DNA from: an uncultured Lewinella sp.
GTDB taxonomy: Bacteria; Bacteroidota; Bacteroidia; Chitinophagales; Saprospiraceae
Assembly (NCBI GenBank): GCA_913060855.1
Contig: CAJXUM010000001.1
Span: forward strand, 1 to 36,468
DNA length: 36,468 bases
Direction of reading: 5' to 3'
The notes beneath the pieces are model-generated. The model was not told the DNA's origin. It ran no database searches and saw only the letters and a program-made list of their open reading frames with translations. Each line of letters starts with the position of its first letter. Within the stretch, counting starts at the first letter, position 1. This document shows positions 27,594 to 36,161 of this stretch, piece by piece. A program made the translations under genes and the position numbers.

Positions 27594-28994
27594 ATGGCTA
27601 AACGTAGAAGAAGTTTTTTAATCATCGGATTGATTGCCATTATTGGCATTTTGATTGCGGGAGTGGTTATGAAGAATAAATCCAAGCCCAAAGGGGAAAA
27701 GGTAATGGCCGAAGAAGTAGCCGAAAGGACCATCAAAGAAAAGGTCTCCGCTAGTGGGAAAGTCTTTCCTGAAGTGGAAGTAAAGATCAGTTCGGATGTT
27801 TCTGGTGAAATCGTCGAATTACTAGTAGAAGAAGGGGATTCGGTAGTGACTGGACAATTGTTAGCTAAGATCGATCCAGATGCTTACCAATCGCAAGTAG
27901 AGAGAGGGGTAGCAGGGGTGAATAGTGCCAAAGCCAACATGGCGAATGCGCGTTCGCAGATTGAAAACTTCAGAGCGCAGAAGGAGCAAATTGTTGCACA
28001 ATTGACCAATGCGCAAGAGATTCATAAACGTAATGAGAAGTTGAAAGGAGAAGGTGTGATATCGGATGCTGATTATGATGCGTCCTTATCTAGCATGAAA
28101 GCATTGGAAGCCAACCTTAGGTCAGCAGAGGCCAATATCAAGGCACAGCAAGAGGGCGCACGTGCGGCGCAATTCTCAGTAGAAAGCTCTCAAGCAACGC
28201 TGAGAGAATTGCAAACCAGCCTGAGACGTACCACTATTTACGCGCCTAACAATGGCGTAGTTTCTGTCCTAAATGTAGAACAGGGCGAACGGGTAGTAGG
28301 TACTATCCAAATGACAGGTACGGAAATGATGCGTATTGCCAACTTGAATACCATGGAAGTACGTGTGGATGTAAGTGAAAATGATATTCCACGCGTTGCT
28401 TATGGTGATGAAGTGGAAATCGAAGTGGATGCCTATGTCGATCGCAAGTTTATGGGACGTGTTACACAAATTGCTAACTCTGCTACCGGAGCCGGAACTA
28501 CGACTGCATTGACTAGTGATCAGGTGACTAACTTCGAGGTGAGGATTCGAATGGATCCTAGCTCATACGCTGATTTGATCAAAGCGGGTAACAAGTATCC
28601 GTTCCGACCTGGAATGTCAGCCTCCGTAGAGATCAACACTGAAACGGCGGAAGATGTCGTAAGCGTTCCCATCCAGTCGGTAACGACGAGAGAAAAAGAA
28701 GATAAGAAAAAGAATAATAGAAAGTTTGTCAAAAATGACAACGAGGAGGAGGATAAAGAGGCAGACCGAAGAGATGATTTGATGGAGGTTGTTTTTGTGG
28801 TGCAAGGTGATACCGTGAATATGGTTCCTGTACGCACAGGTGTTCAAGATGACTCCTATATTCAAATCAAAAGTGGCCTCAAAGCTGGAGATAAGGTCGT
28901 TAGTGGCCCTTATTCAGCGATCTCTCGTAAGCTGAAGAGAGGAGAAGTGGTTCGTGTTGTCGACGAAGAAGAATTCTATAAAGAAAATAAATAA
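27594..28994 (+). CDS. MacA/HlyD-family periplasmic adaptor of an efflux system
   Basis: 466 residues. One N-terminal membrane segment (about 8-26) after MAKRRR anchors it in the inner membrane. Barrel-sandwich half-motifs VKISSDVSGEIVELLVEEGD and TTIYAPNNGVVSVLNVEQGE flank a long helical hairpin (about 105-215) that would dock onto the TolC tip. A beta-barrel domain follows. At about 370-398 a highly charged insert (KEDKKKNNRKF, NDNEEEDKEADRRDD) splits the membrane-proximal domain. It resumes with MEVVFVVQGDTVNMVPVRTG and GLKAGDKVVSGP. With the preceding TolC-like channel it makes two thirds of a MacAB-TolC type pump. A strong terminator follows immediately, so the permease/ATPase is encoded elsewhere. 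Confidence 0.93.
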   Translation: MAKRRRSFLIIGLIAIIGILIAGVVMKNKSKPKGEKVMAEEVAERTIKEKVSASGKVFPEVEVKISSDVSGEIVELLVEEGDSVVTGQLLAKIDPDAYQSQVERGVAGVNSAKANMANARSQIENFRAQKEQIVAQLTNAQEIHKRNEKLKGEGVISDADYDASLSSMKALEANLRSAEANIKAQQEGARAAQFSVESSQATLRELQTSLRRTTIYAPNNGVVSVLNVEQGERVVGTIQMTGTEMMRIANLNTMEVRVDVSENDIPRVAYGDEVEIEVDAYVDRKFMGRVTQIANSATGAGTTTALTSDQVTNFEVRIRMDPSSYADLIKAGNKYPFRPGMSASVEINTETAEDVVSVPIQSVTTREKEDKKKNNRKFVKNDNEEEDKEADRRDDLMEVVFVVQGDTVNMVPVRTGVQDDSYIQIKSGLKAGDKVVSGPYSAISRKLKRGEVVRVVDEEEFYKENK

Positions 28995-29007
28995 GGCTTT
29001 GTTTTTT

Positions 29008-29055
29008 ATAGCGCTTGAGGACTACTAATCATAGTGGCCCCCAAGCGCTATTTTT
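29008..29055 (+). terminator. Intrinsic terminator of the efflux operon
   Basis: Stem ATAGCGCTTG (29008-29017) with CAAGCGCTAT (29042-29051), perfect over 10 bp, with further partial pairing inside (GGACTACT against AGTGGCCC) and a T-run (TTTTTAT) overlapping and following the 3' arm. It begins 13 bases after the adaptor stop codon. This is the most textbook rho-independent terminator in the window. Confidence 0.85.
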
Positions 29056-29134
29056 ATATTTAGGAAGTATATTATAGCCTTCAACACTTTTGTATAAGCG
29101 TGCTCCATACCCCAATAGCAAGGCTTTAGTAAGC

Positions 29135-29581
29135 CTATCTCAACATCGCAATATGCGGTATCCCATCCTCTAGATAAGTTTCACCTTGCGGCACAAATCC
29201 AAAGGATTCGTAAAATTTGAGCAAGTAAAGCTGAGCGGAGATCTTAACTTTCACCCCTGGCCAAAGCAGTTCCGTTTGCTGAAGACTTACCGTCATTAAA
29301 TGTTGACCTTCTCCCTTTCCTCGTATAGACTTGGCATTCAATACCCTACCAATAGAAGCATATGCTTCATAGGCGACACCTTTAGGCAGTAGCCTAGCGT
29401 AAGCCAACAGAGAGCCATCTGCATCCTTGCCTAGGACATGCCAGGCGGTTTGATCCTTGCCATCCGCATCCAGGTAGGCACAGTCTTGCTCTACTGCAAA
29501 AATGGCTTGCCGTATGGTCATTATATCATACAACTCATCCAACGTGAGCTCGTGGAAAGCTCGACAAGAATAGTGGAGCAT
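29135..29581 (-). CDS. ElaA-like GNAT N-acetyltransferase
   Basis: 148 residues, the usual length of the ElaA group. Typical blocks: the N-terminal LTLDELYDIMTIRQAIFAVEQDCAYLDADGKD segment that marks ElaA-like proteins, AWHVLGKDADGSLLAYARLLP, the acetyl-CoA loop IGRVLNAKSIRGKGEGQHLM (an R-G-x-G-x-G/A variant), and YLLKFYESFGFVPQGETYLEDGIPH at the C-terminus. The acceptor substrate is unknown. Its start lies 3 bases after the stop of the DUF5723 gene, so the two are surely on one transcript. Confidence 0.93.
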   Translation of the reverse strand: MLHYSCRAFHELTLDELYDIMTIRQAIFAVEQDCAYLDADGKDQTAWHVLGKDADGSLLAYARLLPKGVAYEAYASIGRVLNAKSIRGKGEGQHLMTVSLQQTELLWPGVKVKISAQLYLLKFYESFGFVPQGETYLEDGIPHIAMLR

Positions 29582-29584
29582 GTA

Positions 29585-31039
29585 TCAAAATTTGTAACAG
29601 GGGATATTGTCTTTACTTTTCGACCGAGAAGAGAAGGGCGAATTGCCACCGCCACGGCCAATTTGAAATGGATTGATTTTGAAGGCTACGTAGATATCCG
29701 TCCCAGATAAATTAGTACTGCTTACCCAGCTCCCTAGATGGTCTGTTCCAATGGTCAGGAAGGGAAGCCTTAGGCTTAAGCCCACCCGGAATTTCTGAAA
29801 ATTGTACATCGAAACCGGCATACTAGCACCAAACCATCTGCGCTCAAAACGAGGGACAAATGCTATCAAATTTCCGTTTGGCACCGTTTGAGAACTAGGC
29901 GCTATCGTCTGCATCAAAACCATACCCAAGTACATATCATTGCTGAGGGCTTTGTCGACATGAATATTCAAACGACTGGGCAACCACATCGTGAATGCGT
30001 CTCCTATTAGAGAAGCCTGTTGATCACCCAAGGTTTCCAAACTAAATATTTGCACCACTTGATCTACTTCTTCAGGAGCATCAAAAAAACTATAGTTATT
30101 AGAATTAATTACACTGCCTGCTCCTGGGCTCACTTGGTGTAGATTCGTTTGCTTCGTGAAGTTGATCTGGCCAATGTCCATCAAGGCCGCACTGATCTTC
30201 CAGTCATAACCTTCGTCGAGACCACCTATGGTATAAACCATCCCGAGATCGAGACTATAACCGGTACCTAAGGGTTTTACCCTATTTTGCGACTCCTCGA
30301 TGATGCCAGAGGTATAACCAAATTCGAAATTGAGACCGTCTCCAAAGAGATCATTATCGGGAAAGCGAGCCATCGTATAGCTTGTACTATTGTAGACAAA
30401 AGCGGCTTCGTATCCTCTCAGATATTTGGCGGTGACGCCAAAGGCTAAGCTACCTGAGGCCGTTTCTTTTTTGAAAGCATAGTTCAGTCCGATTTCCTCA
30501 AATCCCATCACACCAACGCGAAAAGGATCTACCGTGAATTCTTCAAAGTCAGGTTTCCGATTGAAAGGGAAATAACTGAATTCATCGGTTACCCCATTGG
30601 TTCCGGCTAAGAACCGCCCGCCTGTAACCAAGCCCAGGTAATGTTGACCCGCAATTCGAACAAAAAAGGAGGGGCCCACATAGCGGGATAAATTATAGGC
30701 ATAGCGTTTTTTTCCATCATCAAAAAAGTCAACAGCCAGCTGATCCGTTTTCAAAGGGGTATCGGTGCCAACGCGTGGACCCAGCACAAGACTTAAGTTG
30801 CTATTGAAAAGGTCGCCTACCTTGGCATTGCGAACAAAAGCGTAATTATTATCTATAAATTGGGCGCCTTCCACTAGGTTGAGGTCCCAGCTAAAGGGCA
30901 TCGCGGTATGACCAGCTGGATTAAATAGGGTAGCGTTGATGCCTGCATAATTATCGAGGCGAATGCCCAATTGTTCTTGGGCAAAGGAAAAGCTTTGCAA
31001 AGCGCAAAGCAACAAAACAAGTTTGTGTCTCAAGTTCAT
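29585..31039 (-). CDS. DUF5723 family outer-membrane barrel protein
   Basis: 484 residues. A signal peptide ends near SFSFAQ. The N-terminus (LDNYAGINATLFNPAGHTAM, then FSWDLNLVEGAQFIDNNYAF) is the typical opening of DUF5723 proteins, in which a first short helix and NPA motif precede a FadL/PorV-like barrel. Strands alternate to the end, and the chain closes with a Gly/Ser-rich, basic tail and IPCYKF, an ending I associate with this family. The function is not established. Location in the outer membrane is inferred. It is the first gene of a two-gene operon with the ElaA-like acetyltransferase. Confidence 0.85.
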   Translation of the reverse strand: MNLRHKLVLLLCALQSFSFAQEQLGIRLDNYAGINATLFNPAGHTAMPFSWDLNLVEGAQFIDNNYAFVRNAKVGDLFNSNLSLVLGPRVGTDTPLKTDQLAVDFFDDGKKRYAYNLSRYVGPSFFVRIAGQHYLGLVTGGRFLAGTNGVTDEFSYFPFNRKPDFEEFTVDPFRVGVMGFEEIGLNYAFKKETASGSLAFGVTAKYLRGYEAAFVYNSTSYTMARFPDNDLFGDGLNFEFGYTSGIIEESQNRVKPLGTGYSLDLGMVYTIGGLDEGYDWKISAALMDIGQINFTKQTNLHQVSPGAGSVINSNNYSFFDAPEEVDQVVQIFSLETLGDQQASLIGDAFTMWLPSRLNIHVDKALSNDMYLGMVLMQTIAPSSQTVPNGNLIAFVPRFERRWFGASMPVSMYNFQKFRVGLSLRLPFLTIGTDHLGSWVSSTNLSGTDIYVAFKINPFQIGRGGGNSPFSSRSKSKDNIPCYKF

Positions 31040-31475
31040 AGGATAAGGGTGTAGTATGAAGTAATGATCAGTGAATCTCTAAATTGGCGATAAGTTGCTA
31101 TTAGTCTTATTTGATCATTACCAAAGGGTTTCGAATGGCAATATTCTAGTAACCTTTTTTTTGTTCAAATTATTACTTCGAAGGTGTTTAAAACAAAATT
31201 GATTAAAGCAAAAAGTATTGACTACCCAAAAAGGGCTACGGCTCAGAAGCCGTTTCTCAGACTTCTGAAGTTTTCTTTGTCATGCCTAGCGAAACTTCTG
31301 AAGTCTGAGCTTACCCCGCCAAATGCTCCTAAAGAAGCCCTGTAAATAGCTTCTTAAAGGTATCAAAAAAAAAATTAAATCTTCATCCCTTTGTAACTAC
31401 TTCAGTAGCCTTCCACTTAATCATACAACTGCTCAGGGGGATAGAATATTACTCCTTGAAGCATAAACGCTTCAC
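31040..31475. other. 436-bp intergenic region with repeat copy C and terminator-like hairpins
   Basis: No gene is seen. From the Xaa-Pro aminopeptidase stop (minus strand) the order is: a small hairpin TGAAGC / GCTTCA (31457-31462 and 31469-31474) directly after the stop, a nine-A run at about 31367-31375, repeat copy C (31256-31309), and a hairpin ACGGCT / AGCCGT (31238-31243 and 31248-31253) that is followed on the minus strand by CCCTTTTTGGG. The promoter of the DUF5723 gene must lie in 31040-31200; no exact TAnnTTTG is visible. Confidence 0.5.
31256..31309. repeat. Dispersed palindromic repeat, copy C
   Basis: Arms 31256-31274 and 31291-31309 pair over 19 positions with one T-T mismatch at the centre of the core and one wobble (T31274 with G31291). 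The right half (GAAACTTCTGAAGTCT) matches copies A and B; the loop does not. It lies about 165 bases downstream of the aminopeptidase gene, on a stretch where both flanking genes are on the minus strand. Confidence 0.7.
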
Positions 31476-32867
31476 CTAAACAACTTCAGCGCGAATGGCT
31501 TCTACCTCGTCAATCGTTTTGGGCTTGGGCTTACCCAATAACTGAGCGCCGTTTTTGGTCATGACAAAATCCTCTTCGTTCCTGATTCCGCCAAAATTGC
31601 GATAGCTGTTTACCTTTTCCCAGCAAATAAATTCATTGAATTTGTTTTGCGAACGCCACAAATCAATCAGTTCAGGGATAAAATAGATTCCAGGTTCGAT
31701 GGTGAAAACATGACCTGCTTGCAGCGGTTTAGCCAGGCGTAACGATTTTAATCCGAACTGGGTGCTTTTGGGCTGTCCTTGGTAACCGACCCAAACTTCG
31801 CCAAGATCCTCCATATCGTGTACATCCAATCCCATCATATGCCCAGTACCACAAGGGAAAAACAGCGCATGGGCGCCAGCTTCAAAAGCATCGTTGGTAT
31901 TTCCTTTGGTAAACCCCATCGTTTTTAATCCATCGAAAATAGTTTTGCAGGCGGCCATATGTGCATTTCTAAAAGGGACGCCCAAGCCAAGGGCATCGAT
32001 AGCAGCCTGGTGCGATGCTAGCGTCAATTGATAGATCTCTTTTTGTTCGGAAGTAAACTTTTTACTTACAGGAATGGTGCTGGATAAATCGCCGGCATAC
32101 GACATTTGATTTTCAAAACCTGCATCAATCAAAAACAGATCTCCGTCTTTAAGCGTATTGCCGTGGTAATGATTGTGTAAAGTCTGACCATTTATAGTGG
32201 CAATTATCGGAAATGAAATATTGCCCCCGGCGGCAATGGCAATTTTGTGGACTTCAGCCGTTACTTGTGCCTCGGTCATTCCAGGTTTAGCAAATTTCAT
32301 GGCTGCAAGGTGCATATCCACCGAAACATCCACAGCCAGCGCCAGCTCGGCAATTTCTTCTTCGGTTTTAAATTCGCGCTGGCTAACCACTGCCTGTATT
32401 AAATCAAGGGAGCATTTTGTGGCCACTTCATGAGGCGCAACCCCAATTAATTCCTGCAATTTTATCTTATTCTCAGCGCGATATAAGGGTAAAAAATGAA
32501 TTTGTTGCCCCTTTCGTTTTGCCCCTTCAAGCATTGAGGTAAGTTTGGCGGCTGGCCGCACATTTGCTACGCCACAATTTTCTGCCTGCTCAGCAATACT
32601 GGCTTGTGGACCTCTCCAAACAAAATCTTCGACGGTGTATTCGTCCCCAAAAATAATTTCATGGTCATTCTCTATATCTATCACGGCTACCAAGCCTGGA
32701 CGTTGTATAGCAAAATAATAAAGGAAAGTACTATCCTGCCTGAAGTGATAGGTATTATCGGTATAATTCATAGGCGATTCTTCATTGCCAAACAACAGAA
32801 TCAATCCTTTTCCCACTTTTTGCTTTAATACTTTTCTTCTTTCTACGTACGTTTTTTGCTGAAACAT
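31476..32867 (-). CDS. Xaa-Pro aminopeptidase (aminopeptidase P family, M24B)
   Basis: 463 residues with both family domains. The N-terminal creatinase-like domain runs to about 170 (MNYTDNTYHFRQDSTFLYYF, then GDEYTVEDFVWRGPQASI). The C-terminal pita-bread domain holds the five metal ligands in order: Asp in LFLIDAGFE, Asp in SYAGDLSSTIPVSKKF, His in CGTGHMMGLDVHD, Glu in FTIEPGIYF and Glu in RNEEDFVMT. It removes N-terminal residues that precede proline, using two Mn ions, in the cytosol (no signal peptide). It lies 31 bases downstream of the diacylglycerol kinase gene on the same strand, so co-transcription is likely. The gene symbol pepP would fit by family, but orthology was not tested. 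Confidence 0.95.
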   Translation of the reverse strand: MFQQKTYVERRKVLKQKVGKGLILLFGNEESPMNYTDNTYHFRQDSTFLYYFAIQRPGLVAVIDIENDHEIIFGDEYTVEDFVWRGPQASIAEQAENCGVANVRPAAKLTSMLEGAKRKGQQIHFLPLYRAENKIKLQELIGVAPHEVATKCSLDLIQAVVSQREFKTEEEIAELALAVDVSVDMHLAAMKFAKPGMTEAQVTAEVHKIAIAAGGNISFPIIATINGQTLHNHYHGNTLKDGDLFLIDAGFENQMSYAGDLSSTIPVSKKFTSEQKEIYQLTLASHQAAIDALGLGVPFRNAHMAACKTIFDGLKTMGFTKGNTNDAFEAGAHALFFPCGTGHMMGLDVHDMEDLGEVWVGYQGQPKSTQFGLKSLRLAKPLQAGHVFTIEPGIYFIPELIDLWRSQNKFNEFICWEKVNSYRNFGGIRNEEDFVMTKNGAQLLGKPKPKTIDEVEAIRAEVV

Positions 32868-32898
32868 AATGCTCCGATCTTATTAATGATTAGCCCAA

Positions 32899-33270
32899 TT
32901 ACATACTACTAAATAAAGCATAAATTTTAGGCAGAAAAATAATCAAACCTACTGTGGCAGCACCCATGGCCATTAGCAAAACGCCCGCAGCTGCCACGTC
33001 TTTGGTCCGCCCCGCGAGTTCATGAAAATCAGGCGAGACCAAGTCTGTCAAATGTTCTAACCCTGTATTAAAAGCCTCTGCAGCTAGTACGCTAAAGATG
33101 GCAAATAAAATAAAGCACCATTCCGTCTGGCTCAATTGAAAGTACCAAGCTGCTACTATACACAGTCCGGCTACTGCCGCATGTATTTTAGCATTGGGTT
33201 GGGAGGTAAATAGATCTCTAATGCCTTTAAAGGCGTAGGTGAAGCTTGCAATTCTATTCTTTACGGTCAT
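32899..33270 (-). CDS. dgkA: Diacylglycerol/undecaprenol kinase (DgkA family)
   Basis: 123 residues, with three membrane segments after an amphipathic N-terminus (IASFTYAFKGIRDLFTSQPN). The signature AAEAFNTGLEHLTDLVSPDFHELAGRTKDVAAAGVLL carries the E-x-x-N-T-x-x-E-x-x-x-D metal/ATP motif (written here in two parts by family convention, residues about 64-100). It phosphorylates diacylglycerol or undecaprenol at the inner membrane to recycle lipid intermediates. Small size and lack of a C-terminal extension fit the integral-membrane DgkA family and not the soluble DagK family. It lies between the lamin-tail gene and the aminopeptidase gene, all on the minus strand. Confidence 0.95.
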   Translation of the reverse strand: MTVKNRIASFTYAFKGIRDLFTSQPNAKIHAAVAGLCIVAAWYFQLSQTEWCFILFAIFSVLAAEAFNTGLEHLTDLVSPDFHELAGRTKDVAAAGVLLMAMGAATVGLIIFLPKIYALFSSM

Positions 33271-33327
33271 GATACGCTTTTTTCGAAGTACTTAATCTGG
33301 CCTCTGCTTGGCATGGGGGGAGCAATG

Positions 33328-33380
33328 GGAAATGGGAAGGGGGAAATATTCCAACTTCCGATTTCCCCCTTCCCATTTCC
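33328..33380 (-). terminator. Perfect purine/pyrimidine hairpin after the lamin-tail gene
   Basis: Perfect 20-bp stem: GGAAATGGGAAGGGGGAAAT (33328-33347) with its exact complement at 33361-33380, loop 13. The right arm overlaps the first base of the stop codon of the lamin-tail gene (minus strand). In the minus-strand transcript the 5' arm is likewise purine-only apart from single T residues. It separates the gene from dgkA, whose start is 57 bases further. Confidence 0.65.
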
Positions 33381-35992
33381 TATTTATCCAACATCCCAGC
33401 CAAGACAAATACCTCTTTCTGTTGTATTACGTCTCCATCCGGATGGTGCATTTCTGCCCACAAAATATAGATTCCTGTTCGCGCCTTTTCCCCCATATTA
33501 ATGCTGCCATCCCACTTGAAGCTGCCTTGAGTCGCTAATACTTCATTGCGAACCAATCGTGTTATCAATCTACCTTGCGAATCGAAAACATGCAAATTGA
33601 GTGAAAAACCTGATTTTTCAGTTTGGTATTCTATCAATAAAACATCTTCAAAACCATCAGAATCGGGTGAGAAGCGGGGATTCGGCAAGAATATGATATC
33701 ATTGTCAGGGGCAGCAGTGGTATCAACAAATTGTGAGTTTTGATAAGTAGGGGTAGCAAAGCCAGCGGCTGATGCTGCTGAATTCCAATTTCCGGCATCC
33801 TGGGTCGCTCGTTCCGGATTCCCCCTTTCCAAAGACACCCCGTTTTGATCATCCAAAAGAGGAGAGTGAAAATCTTTATTGTAATCGAAAGAATCGATCA
33901 CTACATTACTAGGGGTAGCCAGCGTAATATTCCCTTCATCATCGGATAATGAAGGGAGCGAATTCTTAACCATCGCAAGGGGTGAAAGGACATCATAACG
34001 GTTCAAGATATCGGCTGGCTCTTCAGAAATGACCACATAGGAAGATGGGAATAATAGGAAGTCTTCCTCTATGGGCCCTCCTATATTTCCGGAAGTAAGA
34101 CTGAGATTGCCCAGACGCAGATTGCGCAAGTTGAATATCTTATCAGAACGATTGTAGAGCTCTACGAAATCTTTGCCCCCTGTAGCTGGATTGAATAAGA
34201 TTTCATTAATGATGATATCACCTGCTTCCGGCGTTACCGTCAAGCCAAATTGGATACTAGTATTTTGGCTTTGGGTATTTCCTAGGCAATCACTCAACTG
34301 CTGATTGACAGAGGCGGTATATACAACGCCTTCTTGCACTGCATCCTCCAAAATGAGAACCACCTGTTTGTTTTCTGGTGATTGCAGGGATACAAAGCTA
34401 ATATCCAGTGCGGGCTCAATGCCATAATTACTCGCAACATTGGCCGTGGCGGGGTCTAAGGCCTCATCAAATACGAGAAGTACCTCAAAATCACTGACGG
34501 CTACGGCCTGTATCAATGCAGGGCCTTCCGTATCTGGTGTTGTACCTTGCAATGAATTGACTTGTCCTGGTGTACCTCCTGCACTAGCTTCTGAAGCGCT
34601 CCAATTGCCACTACAATTGTAAGGTCCATCGGTTTGAATTAATTCCAAAGACCAGCCGCCACTAGATTTGTTGAAATCCTGGTACCAGGTACTCGAATAA
34701 CTGACCTGAAAAATGGTATTACCTGAGTCATCACTTAGTACAATATCATCTCCACCATTAGTTAAGCTGGGGAACCCAGTGATGCCAGCTACTGCACCAA
34801 AGGATTCGAAAGCTGCTATCTCATCGGCTGGGCAAACAATAATGTAGGTATCAGGCGGTAAGTTGATATCTGGCAATGATTTGGGGCTAGCCCCTGTACT
34901 GATGGCTAGGCTAGACAAAGAAATGAGTTTATCACTTCGATTATATAATTCAATGTATTCCGAAAGGGGCAAACCAACCACTGGATTAGGGTCGGCCATG
35001 ATTTCGCTGACTACTATGTCATTCAACTCAGCCGTTTCAAGATTGAAAAAAGTAAAAGAGGCCGTTTGGGACCCACTGCTGTTACCGTTGGTATCTTGCA
35101 CGCCATCAGCGGTGAGGGTATAGTTTTGCTGATTGACAAGTGCAGTGCCCAATTGAAGGTTAAGGCTACTGGGCGAATCGCCAGCCGTAACGCCTGTAGG
35201 TGTCCCGATACCCCCATCGATGGAGAAACGATCAGCCGCCGCTACTTGCACTGGTTCATCGAAAGTAACAACAAGGGTATTCGCTGAACTGGCTGAAGCC
35301 GACAACAAAGAAGGAGGGGCCACATCCTCGAATATGGGGTCGATGGAGACATCGTCAAAAAAGAAATTACTACTTCTAGTGCTGGTATAATTACACTGAA
35401 ACCCAAAGTATTGTCCACTTGGGTAAGTGGCATCGGTGGCCGTGCCTTCTGTTTGAAAATTGGTTCCACCCGTATAATCTGCGGCAAGCGTCCATACGCC
35501 GTCTTCCGTGCGGATCACACGAATTCTAGCAATCGGTTGCGAACCACCAACCGCACCAGCTGTTCCTGTGATGAGTGAAGTAGTGCTATTGCCATCTTGC
35601 CGGAATAATTCCAGGGCATCGTCGCTACCTGAAATTCCGCCAATTTTGACAAAATAACCTTCCAGATCTTGGCTGAGGTCCGTTTTAGAGGCATTGAGGT
35701 AAACACTAGCATAGTTACTAGCAGAAGGAGCAAATGTTAATTTAACAAGAAACTCCCACACGGTTGGGTCTTCGGAAGCAGTAGGTGCCGTCACCACTAT
35801 AGATGAACTATTACTACTGCCAGGAGCTGGATCGGAAAGCTGTAATTCTTCTGCAGTTACTTGAAAAAGAGTGGTTTGACCAATCCAGCTTGGGTTGTTG
35901 GTAAAGTCTCCATCAGAGAAATCATCGGTTAATTGGGCTATCAAGCCGAAGGGGAGGCAGAATAGCAAGATAGGGATCAATGTGTTTTTCAT
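33380..35992 (-). CDS. Secreted lamin-tail domain (LTD) protein with Big_5 and FlgD-like domains
   Basis: 870 residues. Signal peptide to about 19 (GLIAQ). Residues 20-215 form a concanavalin-like sandwich (DDFSDGDFTNNPSWIG to FFFDDVSID). An SbsA/Big_5 Ig-like domain (about 225-320, LVVTFDEPVQV, YTLTADGVQDTNGN), a first lamin-tail domain (about 325-455, IVVSEIMADPNPVVGLPLSEYIELYNRSD), a second Big_5 (about 540-625, LVFDEALDP) and a second lamin-tail domain (about 635-755, IIINEILFNP, DFVELYNRSDKIFNL) follow. The end (NPRFSPDSDGFEDVLLIEY, then LHVFDSQGRLITRLV, FKWDG, ARTGIYILWAEM) is a FlgD-like/CHU_C-type domain that may act as a T9SS signal. It is probably a surface or extracellular structural protein. 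No catalytic site is seen. Confidence 0.88.
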   Translation of the reverse strand: MKNTLIPILLFCLPFGLIAQLTDDFSDGDFTNNPSWIGQTTLFQVTAEELQLSDPAPGSSNSSSIVVTAPTASEDPTVWEFLVKLTFAPSASNYASVYLNASKTDLSQDLEGYFVKIGGISGSDDALELFRQDGNSTTSLITGTAGAVGGSQPIARIRVIRTEDGVWTLAADYTGGTNFQTEGTATDATYPSGQYFGFQCNYTSTRSSNFFFDDVSIDPIFEDVAPPSLLSASASSANTLVVTFDEPVQVAAADRFSIDGGIGTPTGVTAGDSPSSLNLQLGTALVNQQNYTLTADGVQDTNGNSSGSQTASFTFFNLETAELNDIVVSEIMADPNPVVGLPLSEYIELYNRSDKLISLSSLAISTGASPKSLPDINLPPDTYIIVCPADEIAAFESFGAVAGITGFPSLTNGGDDIVLSDDSGNTIFQVSYSSTWYQDFNKSSGGWSLELIQTDGPYNCSGNWSASEASAGGTPGQVNSLQGTTPDTEGPALIQAVAVSDFEVLLVFDEALDPATANVASNYGIEPALDISFVSLQSPENKQVVLILEDAVQEGVVYTASVNQQLSDCLGNTQSQNTSIQFGLTVTPEAGDIIINEILFNPATGGKDFVELYNRSDKIFNLRNLRLGNLSLTSGNIGGPIEEDFLLFPSSYVVISEEPADILNRYDVLSPLAMVKNSLPSLSDDEGNITLATPSNVVIDSFDYNKDFHSPLLDDQNGVSLERGNPERATQDAGNWNSAASAAGFATPTYQNSQFVDTTAAPDNDIIFLPNPRFSPDSDGFEDVLLIEYQTEKSGFSLNLHVFDSQGRLITRLVRNEVLATQGSFKWDGSINMGEKARTGIYILWAEMHHPDGDVIQQKEVFVLAGMLDK

Positions 35993-35997
35993 AGGTA

Positions 35998-36005
35998 CAA
36001 AATTA
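35998..36005 (-). promoter_or_regulatory. Predicted -7 box of the lamin-tail gene
   Basis: On the minus strand TAATTTTG is an exact TAnnTTTG match, 5 bases before the ATG. A clean -33 TTG is not seen at the expected distance. As with guaB and tadA, the short distance implies a very short or absent leader. Confidence 0.4.
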
Positions 36006-36067
36006 TAGCAATTCTATAAAAAATGAGTTGACATTCGAATAGTTTTGCATTTGGAGACAAAAATACA

Positions 36068-36099
36068 TTTGCGGCAATGCGCATATGCCCGTATCTTTG
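36068..36099 (+). promoter_or_regulatory. Predicted promoter of asd
   Basis: TTTG (36068-36071), a 20-base spacer and TATCTTTG (36092-36099) match the Bacteroidota -33/-7 consensus in both boxes and spacing. The asd ATG lies 62 bases after the -7 box. A second possible -7 box, TACATTTG (36064-36071), overlaps the -33 element. Confidence 0.6.
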
Positions 36100-36161
36100 C
36101 TCTTCGATTTTCGCATTTGGCCCCAACCGAATTATTTGGTAATTTTTTAAATGTAAGAAAA

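Noticed and set aside
16525-28994. A single MacAB-TolC locus made of the FtsX-type permease plus the TolC/MacA genes
   Set aside because: The permease is 7 kb from the TolC-like gene with unrelated genes between, and it has the 8-segment FtsX layout without an ATPase domain, so a direct partnership is not supported.
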